This document shows positions 36,570 through 47,904 of a stretch of DNA of 64,000 nucleotides, piece by piece. The notes beneath the pieces were generated by a model. It was not told the DNA's origin and ran no database searches. It was given only the letters and a program-made list of their open reading frames with translations. A program made the translations under genes and the position numbers. Source of the DNA: Struthidea cinerea (lineage: Eukaryota; Chordata; Aves; Passeriformes; Corcoracidae); the NCBI GenBank assembly GCA_013397865.1, contig VZTI01001048.1, positions 3,853,579 through 3,917,578 on the forward strand, read 5' to 3'. Numbering within the stretch: position 1 is the first letter of the stretch; the number at the start of each line of letters is the position of its first letter.

Positions 36570-38310
36570 CAGAAATCTTTTACAAGCAAATAACTATGCA
36601 TCAGTTTATATAGTTAGTCTTTGCACTAATTATGAGTATTTAAGAAATCCATCCATCTTTCTTTCATCAACAGTCAGAGTTTTCCATTTGCATATCTAAT
36701 AATTTATGGCATGTCCTGACCCCAAGCAGTAATTGAACCAATAGATCTTCAGCCTAGATTTACTCGTCTGGCTGCCACAGTAATGTAACTCTGCAGGAGT
36801 TTTGGATTACTCCAAATGCCATCTCCTCTTCTGAGAGGTTGACAGTCACAGGCAAAATTTGACCTCCCAAATGTCAAGGCAAAAGCTCCATTGCCTAATT
36901 TAGACTAACTGAGTCTCCTTTTGGAATACTTCAGATAAAAACAAGGGGGCACAATGATTACTCCCAACATTACCCCAGGAAGGTGGTTTTTAATGTAAGA
37001 CTCTGTAATGATAAATTAATTCTCCTTAGAGTTTACAACCATGTAAGAGCCTAAATACTAAAGGGGAAAATCTATGTACCAGAGCTTGTAAGTAGCAATG
37101 TAAAAATTAAGGGGAAAAAAAAATAATAAGAGAGAGAGAAACTGGTATATTAGAGAGGAATCTCGTGATCAGAGCCAGACCGATGAGACCTGAACTGAGA
37201 GTTTTGGAAGGGGGAGATGGGGTGCTTTTCTGCCTCAAGCAAGCCATGGCACAGGGCAAAAACAGCCAGCCAAGAGCCTGTGTTTCATCTTCTCAAAATG
37301 TGGTTTAGAAGCCAATTTCAAGGCGGCATTATATGCCTCAGTACAGTGTTGTCAAAAGCTTTGAACAAGAAAAATGCCAGCAAACACACAGCCCTGCACT
37401 GTTGCAGTCTCTTTGCTGAATACTAACTATAGAGAAAATGCAGCCATGGAAGTTGTGGGTTTACAGCACGTATTACTTGGGAAACTTCCTCTGCTCTTCA
37501 GATGCTTGTGGCTGCAGGTGAAGGGGCAGGTGCAGAGACTGGACACGCTGCTGCTGCTTCCAAACCATGTATCAGGTATTACGAAAAGGCGCTGGGTCTG
37601 AAATTTTGTAACCCTCATCTGTTGGCTATTTTGTTTTTCTGGAAAGGAGCTCGATTGAAAAAGGCCTGGCAGACACACAGAGCTGTGCTGTTGCTGCTGA
37701 CACGAGTCCCAAAACAACACATACAGGCTGTGAGAAAATGCTACTGTCTCACAACTGCGGAGCTAAAAAAAAAAAAAAAAAGAGCAGCAAAGGTACAAAC
37801 AAGGAAAATCTGACCCAGTCCCCAATTAATGGCATAAACTGTATTTATCTATTGATGATTAAGTGTTGCCCTTGTTCCTTGGTAGCGAAGTTCAATGATG
37901 ATAGACATCTTGGAAAACAGGTAGATAGACAGAAAGATAGATATCCTCAGCTACTTCAGCCATCCATAATATGCCATGTGCTGCCATCACTGCTTTGGCC
38001 TGACCAATTGCCTCAGTAACATGTTCCATCTTGCCTGATCAATACCAGCACTTCAGTAACTCTGCAGAGCTGCAGCTCTCTGCTAGCGCAGGAAGAACCT
38101 CATCTTGCCTTCTTGTATAGAAGGACAGTCATATGGAAGAAGAAAAACCATTAGCTATTTAAATACTTTCATTTAATTGCTTTCATTGACTTGTTTTTTG
38201 CTGCAATACCTTTTGTACCTGTTCTGCAAATACTTTGGAGCAAAAAGAAAAAAACTGAAGTATCAGAAAATGAATGAACATTGAAGAGTTTAACAGGAAA
38301 TCTGAGTTTG
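36570..38310. other. Non-coding stretch, no gene seen
   Basis: Contains A17 at 37765-37781. Overlapping frames at 37374-37813 in several phases plus one minus-strand frame are not protein-like; one runs into polylysine encoded by the A17 tract. Confidence 0.5.
37765..37781. repeat. A17 homopolymer
   Basis: Seventeen A residues after AGCT. No retrocopy was recognised upstream. Confidence 0.9.
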
Positions 38311-38314
38311 GTGC

Positions 38315-38450
38315 CCAGCCTCCTGTCCAAGCAATTACTGTGTGCCTTAGTTCTTTAGAATCAAAATGGGATTAATGACACCATTAAATCACCTGTTGTA
38401 AGGCTAAGGATATCCATGTGATTAGTACACCTACATGAAAATAAGATCCA
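38315..38450. repeat. Old MIR/L3-like retroposon remnant
   Basis: 'ctgtccaagcaattac', 'tgtgccttagttc', 'aaaatgggattaatgacacc' and 'cacctgttgtaaggct' follow in order the common old-amniote retroposon pattern (ctgggcaagtcactta, tgtgcctcagtttcc, aaaatggggataatgac, cacctgttgtgaggct). It is clearly diverged, but the order of four matching phrases makes chance unlikely. Confidence 0.55.
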
Positions 38451-39003
38451 GAGGCAGAATTGCTGCTATTTCCTCCTGAGCTTAGGAGCTGACTGAAATA
38501 CTGAAGGATGACATGATACAGAGGTGGAGGATCAAAAAGTCCATGTGCATTATGGGAATAACAGCACTGGAAGAAAAAAAATCTGGTTTTTACCTCACAA
38601 AATCTTTCATTAACTGGCAAACAAGGACAGAGTAGAATAAAATGTTATTCTCCCACCCAGCTGCTGCTGAAAGAGTGAGTGTTCGTGGTAAGTTTCTGGG
38701 AAAACAGCATATACAAGTGAGAGACAGAAATTGGGAGGACCTGAGGACATGCAGAATGATGGGAAGTTTTCTGTGTTGTCTGTGTGATCCTTCTTACCTC
38801 ACTGCACGGGGCAATAGGGGCTAAATCCTGTTTGTTAAAGTGAAACGGAGCTCTGTTGAAATGATCTGCAAAAGCATAAGGAGAGACAAAATATCCTTTC
38901 CCTACAACTTGTTGATCTCCCACTTTTCTGGTTTCTCTGTTAACGTTGGCCGGCCACTATTCCTGTCCTCTGCTCTTTTTTTTTTTCTTTCTTTTCCTGT
39001 CAG

Positions 39004-39048
39004 GTTCCTTCAGCCATGCTTCTTTTCCAGGTGGAAGATGAAACAAAG
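39004..39048 (+). other. Weak candidate internal exon
   Basis: A long T/C tract ending CTTTTCCTGTCAG (to 39003) precedes 45 bases ending AAG|GTAGAG (donor at 39049). An alternative acceptor TTCTTTTCCAG ends at 39030. Read so that its last two bases AG join the G at 39811, the frame is open through both segments. This consistency is mild support only; no homologous protein was recognised. Confidence 0.15.
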
Positions 39049-39810
39049 GTAGAGATAGAGAGTCAACCACCTAAGCGTCGTAAGGCTAAATATTTGTTCA
39101 CTTGCTTAAGATGCAGTAAGTCCTGGAGGGCTCTCTGTTTACCCAAGAGGATTTCAGCATAGAGGCTTTCTCCAGAAAGGTATTTGTTTAGAAAAGAGAA
39201 AAATCCTGCAGATCAGTGTAACCTCTGTTACTCTAAGAATTACTGAGAGTGTAATGTGGTGTGGGTGGGTGGGGTTTTTCTCCTTAGTAAAGCAGCAGCT
39301 CATGGGAAAGACTAAGTGCTGTAAAATCTGCATCCTAGGAGAGTCAGAACATCAATATCAAATGTCAGAAACTCTGAAGGTTGAGGCTTTCCAATTCATA
39401 TTTTAAGTTGTTGCTGAGCAAAATTTTCATTTTTAGTTAAAAAAGGGGTTTGATCCTTCAGGTTTTTCCCTTATAAATTTGCAGACTAGGAGAGCAGCCA
39501 CGTGACAGGGTCCTTCAGGACAAATGCCTCTTCCAGAGATGGGGGAGTAAAGAGAATGGTACTGAGAACTTGGTTGCTCATTAACAACTCTGAATTTCGC
39601 TCTACAAAGGGAGCATATTGAAGAATCTTCACCCCAGCTCAGGTTTTATCGTGGTGAGGACAGCACAGTATAACAGATGAAGCTACTGCAGGAGGTGGTA
39701 CACGAAAACCTGCCTTCAGAAGGAGGTTAAAATATAAGAAAGCTCAAGCAAATAATAGGTTTGTTTCACATTGAAAGTTAGTTTTCCTTTTTTTTCATCC
39801 TGTTTTTCAG

Positions 39811-39949
39811 GTTAAAGTCACCAGACAAAAACCATGTGCGTTTGGTGGACAGTTGTTCTGCAAAGCTGATTGACACAGGAAAGGAAAACATGGCAGCAGC
39901 AGAAACCAACTCTCTGGAGATGGCAGATGGACAGAACACTAGTAGTTAG
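39811..39949 (+). other. Candidate last coding exon, unassigned product
   Basis: The acceptor TTTTTTTTCATCCTGTTTTTCAG (in two parts; AG at 39809-39810) is followed by a G that would complete a split codon, then 45 open codons to a TAG at 39947-39949. The residues start LKSPDKNHVRLVDSC and end MADGQNTSS. They are hydrophilic with a plausible C-terminal look: K/E/D/N-rich, no membrane segment. An ATTAAA hexamer at about 39983-39988 could serve as a polyadenylation signal. I do not recognise the protein. A 45-codon frame by itself is not significant; transcript data would decide. Confidence 0.2.
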
Positions 39950-39989
39950 GGTTAATTTTATATTTTTGCCATTATTTTGTTCATTAAAG

Positions 39990-41200
39990 ATTTAAAAGTC
40001 AGTTGAGCAATTGTACGAGTGAGACTGTGGTTTGCTATAAGATTTAAAGTATATCTTTGGATAATTTCACATTGTTTTCAGTCTTTATTTGAGAGAATTT
40101 GCCACACTGAAATTGAATCAAACCACTGATTTATCAGAAGTGTTTTATTCTTCATTCTAGATCTGTGCAGACCTAATTTATAAACCAGGAAAGCGGTAGA
40201 AAGTTGCATTTGTAAATATTTTAGAGAAAACTGCTATTCTGTGGAACTTGATGCTGTTTTTCTCTGTTCCTACTGAATGCTTTACAGAAGCTCATTTGGG
40301 AAATGTATTCTTTGATTTTGGTAATCAATTGATCAACATTTGAAGCTTTGCTCAGACACACAGCTATTGTGAAGAGCCGTTCTTTCAAATATCCATTTGA
40401 TTGTGTTTGTGATGCTTGCTTTATTCAACTCTGCTCCAGGCAAATTAAAATGTACTGCTATATAATAAGTATGGGAAGGTTAGCATTCACAATTTAGGGA
40501 TAAAACATTTTGACAGTTCTATTCTACATTTGCATTTAAAAATCGTAATGCTTTTGATTAGACCCTGTGTTTATCATAGGATCTCTTGTAGGCATTACTC
40601 CTGTGAGATTGTTACCTTTCAGGATTTGTTCTGGACTGTGTGTCTGTGGGGAAGCACAAAAGCCTGCTGGTTCCACAGGCATGTTATTTTCTGGTCCATG
40701 TTATGTCTCATTTGCTTTAATTTCTGATGGGGCTCCACCTGCACTGCTGCTGCTGAGTCGTTTGTGTTTGGTTGTGAGATATTTTTGGGGTGCAGAGTTA
40801 GGCAGGTACATGTGCATTGTTCTGCCTTATATGCTTGCCACACTTTTCCACTGGTCCCCAGACTCTCAGTTTTTGGGGCACTGTAGAATCCCCACGGGGA
40901 CAGAGGCATTGTCTGGGGAGGGACAAGAGATCCTGCCACCACAGCCATTATCCTTCTTGCTGGTGAACAGGTGATGTTCAAGCACAGCATGTGCACAGAC
41001 AATGGGCAGCATTCTGAGCTCGGGAAAACGGTTGCTGACACAGGCTGATGTCTGAAGCACTGGTCACTAAAACTATCAGTATTAATTGCTCCCCTTTTAT
41101 TTTATCCTTCATCTTTCTGCATTAGGAATGTTCAGGGGGGATTTAAGTAACCTGATAAAACATCTGCAACATTGCTATCACCAAGAAAACATTCATTCAG
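39990..41200. other. Non-coding stretch, no gene confirmed
   Basis: Frames of 135 codons (plus, 40567-40974) and 140 codons (minus, 40619-41041) overlap almost fully on opposite strands. This is expected in a stop-poor, GC-richer patch, and neither has a recognisable domain. Confidence 0.5.
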
Positions 41201-41209
41201 ATAATAAGG

Positions 41210-41243
41210 CTGTCTCAAGATACACTGTCTCTTGAGACAGTGT
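41210..41243. other. Overlapping alternative hairpins
   Basis: Two perfect inverted repeats share the same right arm. CTGTCTCAAGA (41210-41220) pairs with TCTTGAGACAG (41230-41240) around a nine-base loop. ACACTGTCTC (41222-41231) pairs with GAGACAGTGT (41234-41243) around two bases. The structures are mutually exclusive. No transcript, promoter or terminator was recognised nearby. Confidence 0.9.
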
Positions 41244-41259
41244 GTAAATTAGACCAAGT

Positions 41260-41815
41260 GATAAAATAAAACCCCAAAACTAACAAACACACTGGCTAGA
41301 TAGTTTAGACTTTTCAGAAGAGCAGAAATAAGGAAAAAAACATTGTAGGGTTTACAGGAAAATGCATTTGAGCTGAAGTAAAGCCTTCTGCCTGATCTTT
41401 TAGCCAATCTCTAGAGACTTTGTGTAATTATTATTAGATTTCCCGTGGGAAGGATATGGACTTAGGTGATACAAGAAATCTTGCATGGTGAATTCTTCAG
41501 GAACCCCTTTCTGCATTCGGCCCCATTACTCTGCCTCCGAAGCCCTGAAAACTCATATACCCTCAAACTGCTGTGGGCTGTCATTTTCCATACCTTCACA
41601 TTTGGGAGCTGTCTCTTCTGACTCAGCAATAAATAGCAGAGAAGGACTCTGGGAATTCAGAGAGATGATGTGCACAAAGTCGTTTTCTGATTGTGAAGGC
41701 GACCACTGGTAAATCCTCTCTCTGCACCCAGATTGGTTCTTGCACTGAAAAACATCAAAAACTGAATTATACAGAGGCTATGCAGCACTGTGGGTAAGTA
41801 CTTTGGCCTTTCATG
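41260..41815. other. Non-coding stretch, no gene seen
   Basis: A 75-codon plus-strand frame at 41485-41712 has no domain. No other features were recognised. Confidence 0.5.
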
Positions 41816-41819
41816 TCTT

Positions 41820-41900
41820 ATTATGTTGTTAATTAGTTAATGTTTGTAAAGCACTTTGAAGATGAAAAGCCCTATATAAGTTCTAAGTGTTATTATCTCT
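41820..41900 (+). repeat. 3' tail of an old L3/CR1- or MIR-type retroposon
   Basis: 'gttaattagttaatg', 'tttgtaaagcactttg', 'aagatgaaaagccc', 'tatataagttctaagtg' and 'ttattatct' reproduce in order the tail shared by old amniote L3-type elements (ttaattaatg, tttgtaaagcgctttg, gatgaaaagcgc, tatataagtgctaag, tattatta). The usual three GCGC sites have decayed to GCAC and GCCC. The orientation is plus. The exact family name is from pattern memory. Confidence 0.65.
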
Positions 41901-41904
41901 AGAG

Positions 41905-44900
41905 ACCTAGGTTCAATTCAAAGGTGCTTAATTACATATGCCATAAATTAGACTTAATGAGTTGTAGAATCATACATTTTATGCAATGCATGCAGGTTTC
42001 TCAGCCAGAGCTGGGTCTTATGGTCTGCTGCAGTAATTCTTTCAGTATTCAGAGTTGTTAAGAAAATTACACAAAAATAGAGCAGATAATTTCTAATAAT
42101 AATTGGATTGCATTTCAATACCATTCAGGAGCTGGTGGAGCAAATTACTGGGAGCTTTGCTCAGTTGTGTCTAGGGATTTTCCAGTAACCAGCTTCAAAT
42201 TGCTGAAGGTAACAGTTTTGGGGTTACTTTAATTGTGGTATAGACATAATTCTAACTCATGCTTCTGTATTCTGTCTTAGCAGAAGGGTGCTGAGAGGTA
42301 TTGGTGACTGTTGTCCTTCCAGTAATACCCTGAAATGTCCCGTTAGGGGACCACTTCATGTTGGGTTATGTTCACAAGCATAAGAAAAGAATTTCCCATC
42401 TCTAGAGATACCACTGTGTAATTTACAACAGGCCATTACAGGTGGGTAGCCTGCAAAAAGGGGAAGCCACAGTTATAGGAAAATGTGGTTTCATTGGCTT
42501 TGCAGAGCTGAGAGTTTCCATGTTTTGTAACTTACATATTTTGTGGCCAGAAGGCTGCAGACTGCTCCAGCCCCAGCACCAGGGCAGATGTCCACGGTGA
42601 GCAGGTGGCTTGTCCTGGCTGTTGCCCACCCAGCAGAGTTCAGAAACACACAAAACCAGCAGGATTGCCCACCTGACCTAAAGTGGCTCCCATGAGTTCC
42701 TGCAGCAAAATATATCCATTTTACCTTGAGACTTCCTCTGGCATATAGAGGGAGGCAGGATTTATCCTGTGTATAAATATGTTAGGAGTGATTGTGTTCA
42801 TTAGTACAATCCAAGCAGATTGGAAAAACTAATTATTAGCAATTTACTATGAGTGTCGCTAACAGACTTACTTGAAAGTATTTATCCTGAAGTGAAAGTC
42901 ATTTAATTTGATTAATGTTTATTGTAAGCATATGCAGACTGTCTTCCAGGGGAAAATGTATTTTTGAGTACTCCAGACAAGTGAAACTGGTGAGCCCACA
43001 GTCCAGAGAAAGCATCTGTAACCGCAGCCAAAAGGGGAACGAGATTTCTGACATTCTTTCAAGACATGTGTTTGAAGCATGGGTTCCCATCACTTTCAGA
43101 GCCACTTGCAGGCCTTTTTCTTTATATAGATTTGGGCAAGTCAGTGTGGGCCTAGATTCAGCATTATAAGTGCCTCTGTGATTACTCCCTCATCCATTCT
43201 CTACTGTTATTTTAATGCTTATTTTGACAGAAGTATGTTCTTTAAATGGGACAAAGCACAGTTCCTGACAGTGTTTATCACTCACTTTTCCATATTCCTA
43301 AGAAATGGATCTAGTCTTACACCATAATTACTGGGGTGCATCTCTTTCAAAAACAAGACATAATTTTGGCGAATCTTTTCATACATTCTAATAAATAGGA
43401 ACTTCACATGAATGCTGATTTGAGGTCCAGGCTGTGGTTAAACGTTTTAATAGTGCAGCAAACTTATCAACAAACCTTTTCTTCCCTACCCTTCCCCCTT
43501 CCCTTTTTACAATGAACAGATTTTTATCCGACTGGCTTGTGACTTGGGGACTTTTACAAGCAGGTTTAGGAACTTGTCAGATATTTGGAAATTTGCGTCT
43601 GAAAACAAAACAGAAAAATCCCGCAACTTAAAAGCCCAATATTTCATACAGTATGTATTAACTTGTTAAAATTTTGACTCGCTGAAGTACCTACAGAACT
43701 CTATTTTCTGACCTATCAGTACTTAACTAGAAGTTATCAGTCTGATGCCATTTTTTTTGTACTCCAAGACCCCATTTATACTGGCATAACTCACTGAGGT
43801 ACCAAATCAGTGGAACTGCAAGACGCTCTTTGTTTCTGAATTCCTGCAGCCTTTTGTCAAAAGGTGATAAGAATATTCATATTGGTTTTATTTAATCTTG
43901 GCATTTTCAGCCTGTTTCCTTTCCTTCTCTGTTTCCAAGATGTCTGTGCTGACATACTCTGGCAGTGATATCACTCTTGCTGAAACATGAGTGAAGAATC
44001 TCTCTGAGCAAGTGGGAAAGTTGTGAGCTTGAGCAGCTGCACTGAAGTGCCTCCTCCAGAGACATCAGGCAGCAGGGATGACAGTACAACAGAGAGCACC
44101 TTGATACAGCTGGGCCTCCAAGTCTGACCAAGGGACCAATGGCTGGGGAGGGTGCTCCTCCAGAAAACACTTCATGGGCTACAAGAAGCAGTAAATGTGC
44201 ATGGAGAAACAACTTGGTAAGTTAATGTCCAGTACAGAACTCTGGTCACTTGGTGGTTTTCTCTGGTTAGGAGTTTTACAAAAACTAGCCATGCTTTTGG
44301 TTTGTGACTTCCCCAGTCATTTTCCTGTGTTAAGTCCCTAATTTAACAAAGCACTGATCTCTCTCCTCTGAAAATCTTTGACTGTGGAAACATTGCCCCT
44401 GCAGGAGGTCTGGAAGACTTCTGGGTCATTACTGCTTCTGACTTCCTCTCTCTGTGAGCAAAGAGTTATCACAGGTCAACTGCAGAGTGGAAAGTGTGGC
44501 AGCAAGTTGTGGGGTAAACCCAGATTTAATATTGGTGTGTCTTCATACCAGAGTGGGTGAAGATCACCCATGCCTCCTAACAGAATATGATGTAGATATT
44601 TGTGAATCATCACAAACTTGTTGGTGCCTGTTATTTCAGTAGACCTGGGGATTTTTTGTCAGCAGACTTGAAAAGTTTACTACTGGTCTGCTGCATGATT
44701 CTTGAATTCCTTTCTCTCTACAGTCGTGTTGCAGGAAGGAAGAAAACCGCATGCAAAATGAAAAAAAAAGTATATTGTCTGAAAACATTAAGAATTAGGT
44801 TCACAGATATTTAATTCCAAGATTAGCATTATGACATCAAATATTTTAATCTCGTGCACAGACCTACATATTACTTCAGCAAGAAGCTCTGTCCTCTGTG

Positions 44901-45390
44901 GATTAGGAGCATGCCTTCAGTTTAATTCTCAATTCAGTAAAACACTTCTATTCCGAATAATACTTATGTTTAAGTTTAGACACATCTGCAAGTCTATTGT
45001 ATTGGATGTCTGAGGTTAATAACAGGCTGAAGTGTTGTCCTGAACCAGACTTTGATTTGACAATGTGTAACAAAGTACACGTGCACACCAACACTTCTAT
45101 TTTAAAGTTACCTTAGGAAATAGACAACGAAATTATTTAATAAGTATTCATCAGGAAATCTGCATTATTATGACTATGTCTTTACAGTTAAGCCTAAACC
45201 TAGTCCTGCATTAGGTGTTGATTGAAATTTTGATTTAAGTAGGAGCACAGTCCATGACTATATGCATCTAGCAGGACAGATTTATGTATTGAGGTGGTCA
45301 AGTCACACTGTTGCCTCTCAAAGGCTATCAGAAAGCTGTTAGACTTAAAAATGAACAACTCCATAAAGCTGGAGTTTGTCATGGAAACAT
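41905..45390. other. Non-coding stretch, no gene seen
   Basis: Contains a perfect CCTTTTG-T-CAAAAGG palindrome at 43850-43864. A phrase 'tttgggcaagtcagtg' near 43131 may be another scrap of old MIR-like sequence. Open frames are short, overlapping and unrecognised. Confidence 0.45.
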
Positions 45391-45610
45391 CATCACATCA
45401 ACTAATTGGCATTATTCGTTCACCCCATTAGAGTAATTATTTGTAATTGTTATTATTGTAGCATATGTCCAGCATTTAAGCAGTGCATATTGCTGGGAAG
45501 AGCATTCACCAGAGAAACTGAGAAATTGAGTTGAAAATGTCAAATCAGGCAGGCAGATGGAATTACTTCATTTGCTCTTAAACGAATTTATGTTTTTTTC
45601 TCTTACTTCC
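45390..45610. promoter_or_regulatory. Candidate conserved non-coding element
   Basis: Has AACTAATTGGC, CCCATTAGAGTAATTATTTG, TAATTGTTATTATTG and AACGAATTTATG in a complex, non-repetitive, frame-free context. Homeodomain and SOX-type cores dominate. Enhancer-like by texture only. Confidence 0.25.
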
Positions 45611-46560
45611 TCATACAGGCAAACAGGGAAGCAAGCTAATGCTATCTCCTGGTTTCACAAGAAAAAAGTCAGAAATACCATAACCACTAAAAGACATCTT
45701 GAATAAAGAAACACTTTGGTGGACCCAGGGGTGCATTCAGTTTCCCTGACACAGGTACCTTTGAGCCAGCAAGACACACTCGGGTGAGCTGTGAGTTTTG
45801 GCTCTGTGTCACTAAGGTAGAAATGGCCCTTCAGTCACCAATGAGCAAAGAGTAAATCCACAGATAACCTGTGTATTGCCCCTTCTTCTAGCAGAAAAAA
45901 TCAGGGTATTTACAGAAAATCTATCGCAGTTGATTTATCTTGCACTGATAATGGGACTCGTACTAATGCGATTTAAGAGTCAGAATTAAAAAATAATCAA
46001 AACCTGCAATTGCTTCATCTAGATTTCTGGGAGGAGCCATTGAAACTTTGCTCAGAATTACCCATGATTATGAAAAAAAATGCTCTTTTGTTCTTACATT
46101 AATTTGCTTACAGATGGATTTATAATATCCTTTAAAAAATTGGTGTTACACCCATCTGCATGTGCTTAAGCTCAGTCTGCTAAAATGTACTGCTTGAGCT
46201 CATGGCGAAAGCTACAACTATTGTTTGCCTGCACAATACAAAAGGAAATAAAATGAAGGGTTCAGAATGGACTGTTGCAAATCAAGACTTCAAAATCTCA
46301 GTTAAACTGCTTTTTGTTCGGTATCTTTTATTACAAGAAGAGGCCCTTATCATAGATATTTGGGATATTTGGCAGCAAAACCGTAATACGAAATGTTCAG
46401 ATGATGATGAAGCAGCATTATTGTCTTCCAGTGCCACTAAAGTCGAAGTTTCCATTTGCATCATTTTTTTTAAATCGGGATGTTTGGTTCTTTTTCCACA
46501 GCTATCTCAAAGACATAAGTTAACCCTGTTGGCCTGAATGTGACAGTTAATATGCTGATG
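45611..46560. other. Non-coding stretch, no gene seen
   Basis: A 111-codon plus-strand frame at 46202-46537 has an acidic DDDEAALLSSS stretch but no domain; its minus-strand shadow at 46282-46464 mirrors it. It is treated as probably chance. Confidence 0.45.
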
Positions 46561-46576
46561 TTAAGATCATACTTAA

Positions 46577-46594
46577 AGCCAAGAGCTCTTGGCT
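46577..46594. other. Perfect 18-bp palindrome
   Basis: AGCCAAGAGCTCTTGGCT is identical to its reverse complement. The inner TTGGC...GCCAA arms are in the wrong order for a classical NFI site (TTGGC N5 GCCAA), so no factor is assigned. Confidence 0.9.
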
Positions 46595-46828
46595 AGGCAT
46601 TTTGACTCATTAAAGGAGAAATAAATGTCAAAGTGAAGAAGGTAAAATTGTAATACAAAATCTACTAATAAAGCATTCTGAAGACATTGCCTGTTATTTG
46701 TTACTAAAGGAGTTGATATGCATTTCTGTAATGAACAAAAAGGTTATCTATAAGAAAATACTCTGTTCCCTTCTTACACTGAAGGAATTTTATATCAAAT
46801 AGATAGAAAGTTGCTCCTTCATTGTTCC

Positions 46829-46878
46829 GATCATAAGATCAGTGTCCAGTGAATAGCAATTAGTGTAGTCTTATGATC
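46829..46878. other. 10-bp inverted repeat with 30-bp spacer
   Basis: GATCATAAGA (46829-46838) and TCTTATGATC (46869-46878) are exact reverse complements. The spacer does not pair well with itself, so a microRNA-type hairpin is unlikely. Confidence 0.85.
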
Positions 46879-47224
46879 TGACATCCTATGTCCAATCAAC
46901 TTGTGGGAAATGATGGAAAGAGCTTTTTAAATGCTGCAGGGAGGTGACAGCCTGGAAAAAGCTAATTAAAGAATGTCTTAAAATTGTGTTCCTTAGGATC
47001 TTTCATTAAAAAACAAGCTCAATTGTAAAAAAAAATAGACTAAAAGGGTGCTGATGTCACTGCAGCAGCAGTAGTCCAAGTGTAGATTGTAGATTGCTTA
47101 AATGATTCAGATGCTTTGATATGATTTGACAAATGAAAACCTTGTCTTACTATAAGTCATTTTTAGCATCTGGATTTGCATATATGTATGATATCTGTTA
47201 TATTAATTGCATCTATTTTCACAG

Positions 47225-47330
47225 GTATAGACAGACGTACCCCAGTCGTGTGGCACCCATGAATAGATCCAGTGAGCCTGTGCAGCTGTGTTTTGATCAG
47301 CGGAGAGCTTTCCTGGCATCCAAGAACTGA
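47225..47330 (+). other. Weak candidate last exon
   Basis: The acceptor CATCTATTTTCACAG ends at 47224. After a G completing a split codon, 34 codons (starting YRQTYPSRVAPMNRSS, ending RRAFLASKN) stay open to a TGA at 47328-47330. The residue mix is protein-like but not recognised. No canonical AATAAA was seen just downstream. Confidence 0.15.
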
Positions 47331-47339
47331 AATCACCTT

Positions 47340-47900
47340 GTGGGTATGACAAGCACATCTAAGTATCTAGCAAGTGAAAATCAAGGGTTTCTGTAAGGAA
47401 GAAGTAAGGACACCTACCACAAAAAATTAAAAGTAAAATAACCTTTAATAATCGCAACAATGCAATCTCCATTCTAAGTATTGCTCTAAATTGGCATTTA
47501 GCCATCCATCATTTGCTGGCTCATAAAGCTGATTTGTGCTCTTCCCTCCCCTCCCCTTTTCTAGGAGCTGCTGGCCTCTTTTCACCACTCCTTTCCCATA
47601 GGCACACACAACTGGGACCCAAACACTCTTTTGTCTCTTCCTCTGGAACTCTGCTTTGTAACACATGGGGAAAAGGGGAGCTGTGAGCAGCTTTCTTTTT
47701 TCTTCATTGTGTAATGCCACTTATAAACTCTGTCGATAGACACTTGGGAGGTGTCTAAAATGTTAGACAAGGAAACAGGTATAACTTAGAGGAAACCTGA
47801 CCTTGATTGAATAGGGTCAAAATGCCTCAGCCACCTCTTTCATTTGAAACTCCTCATTTACAGACTCAGACTTCTTTCATTGTAGCTTAGAGTTGACAAA
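47340..47900. other. Non-coding stretch, no gene seen
   Basis: A C/T-rich part at 47540-47650 gives short minus-strand frames without domains. It leads into the GC-rich island. Confidence 0.45.
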
Positions 47901-47904
47901 TATA

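Noticed and set aside
38315..38450. Recent SINE insertion
   Set aside because: It is far too diverged and lacks a tail or target-site duplication; it fits an old remnant.
40567..41041. A 135-codon plus-strand and a 140-codon minus-strand frame
   Set aside because: They overlap almost completely on opposite strands and neither has a recognisable domain; this pattern is typical of chance frames in a locally GC-richer patch.
46829..46878. MicroRNA precursor
   Set aside because: The stem is only ten base pairs and the 30-base spacer does not extend it; true precursors have stems of about 30 base pairs.
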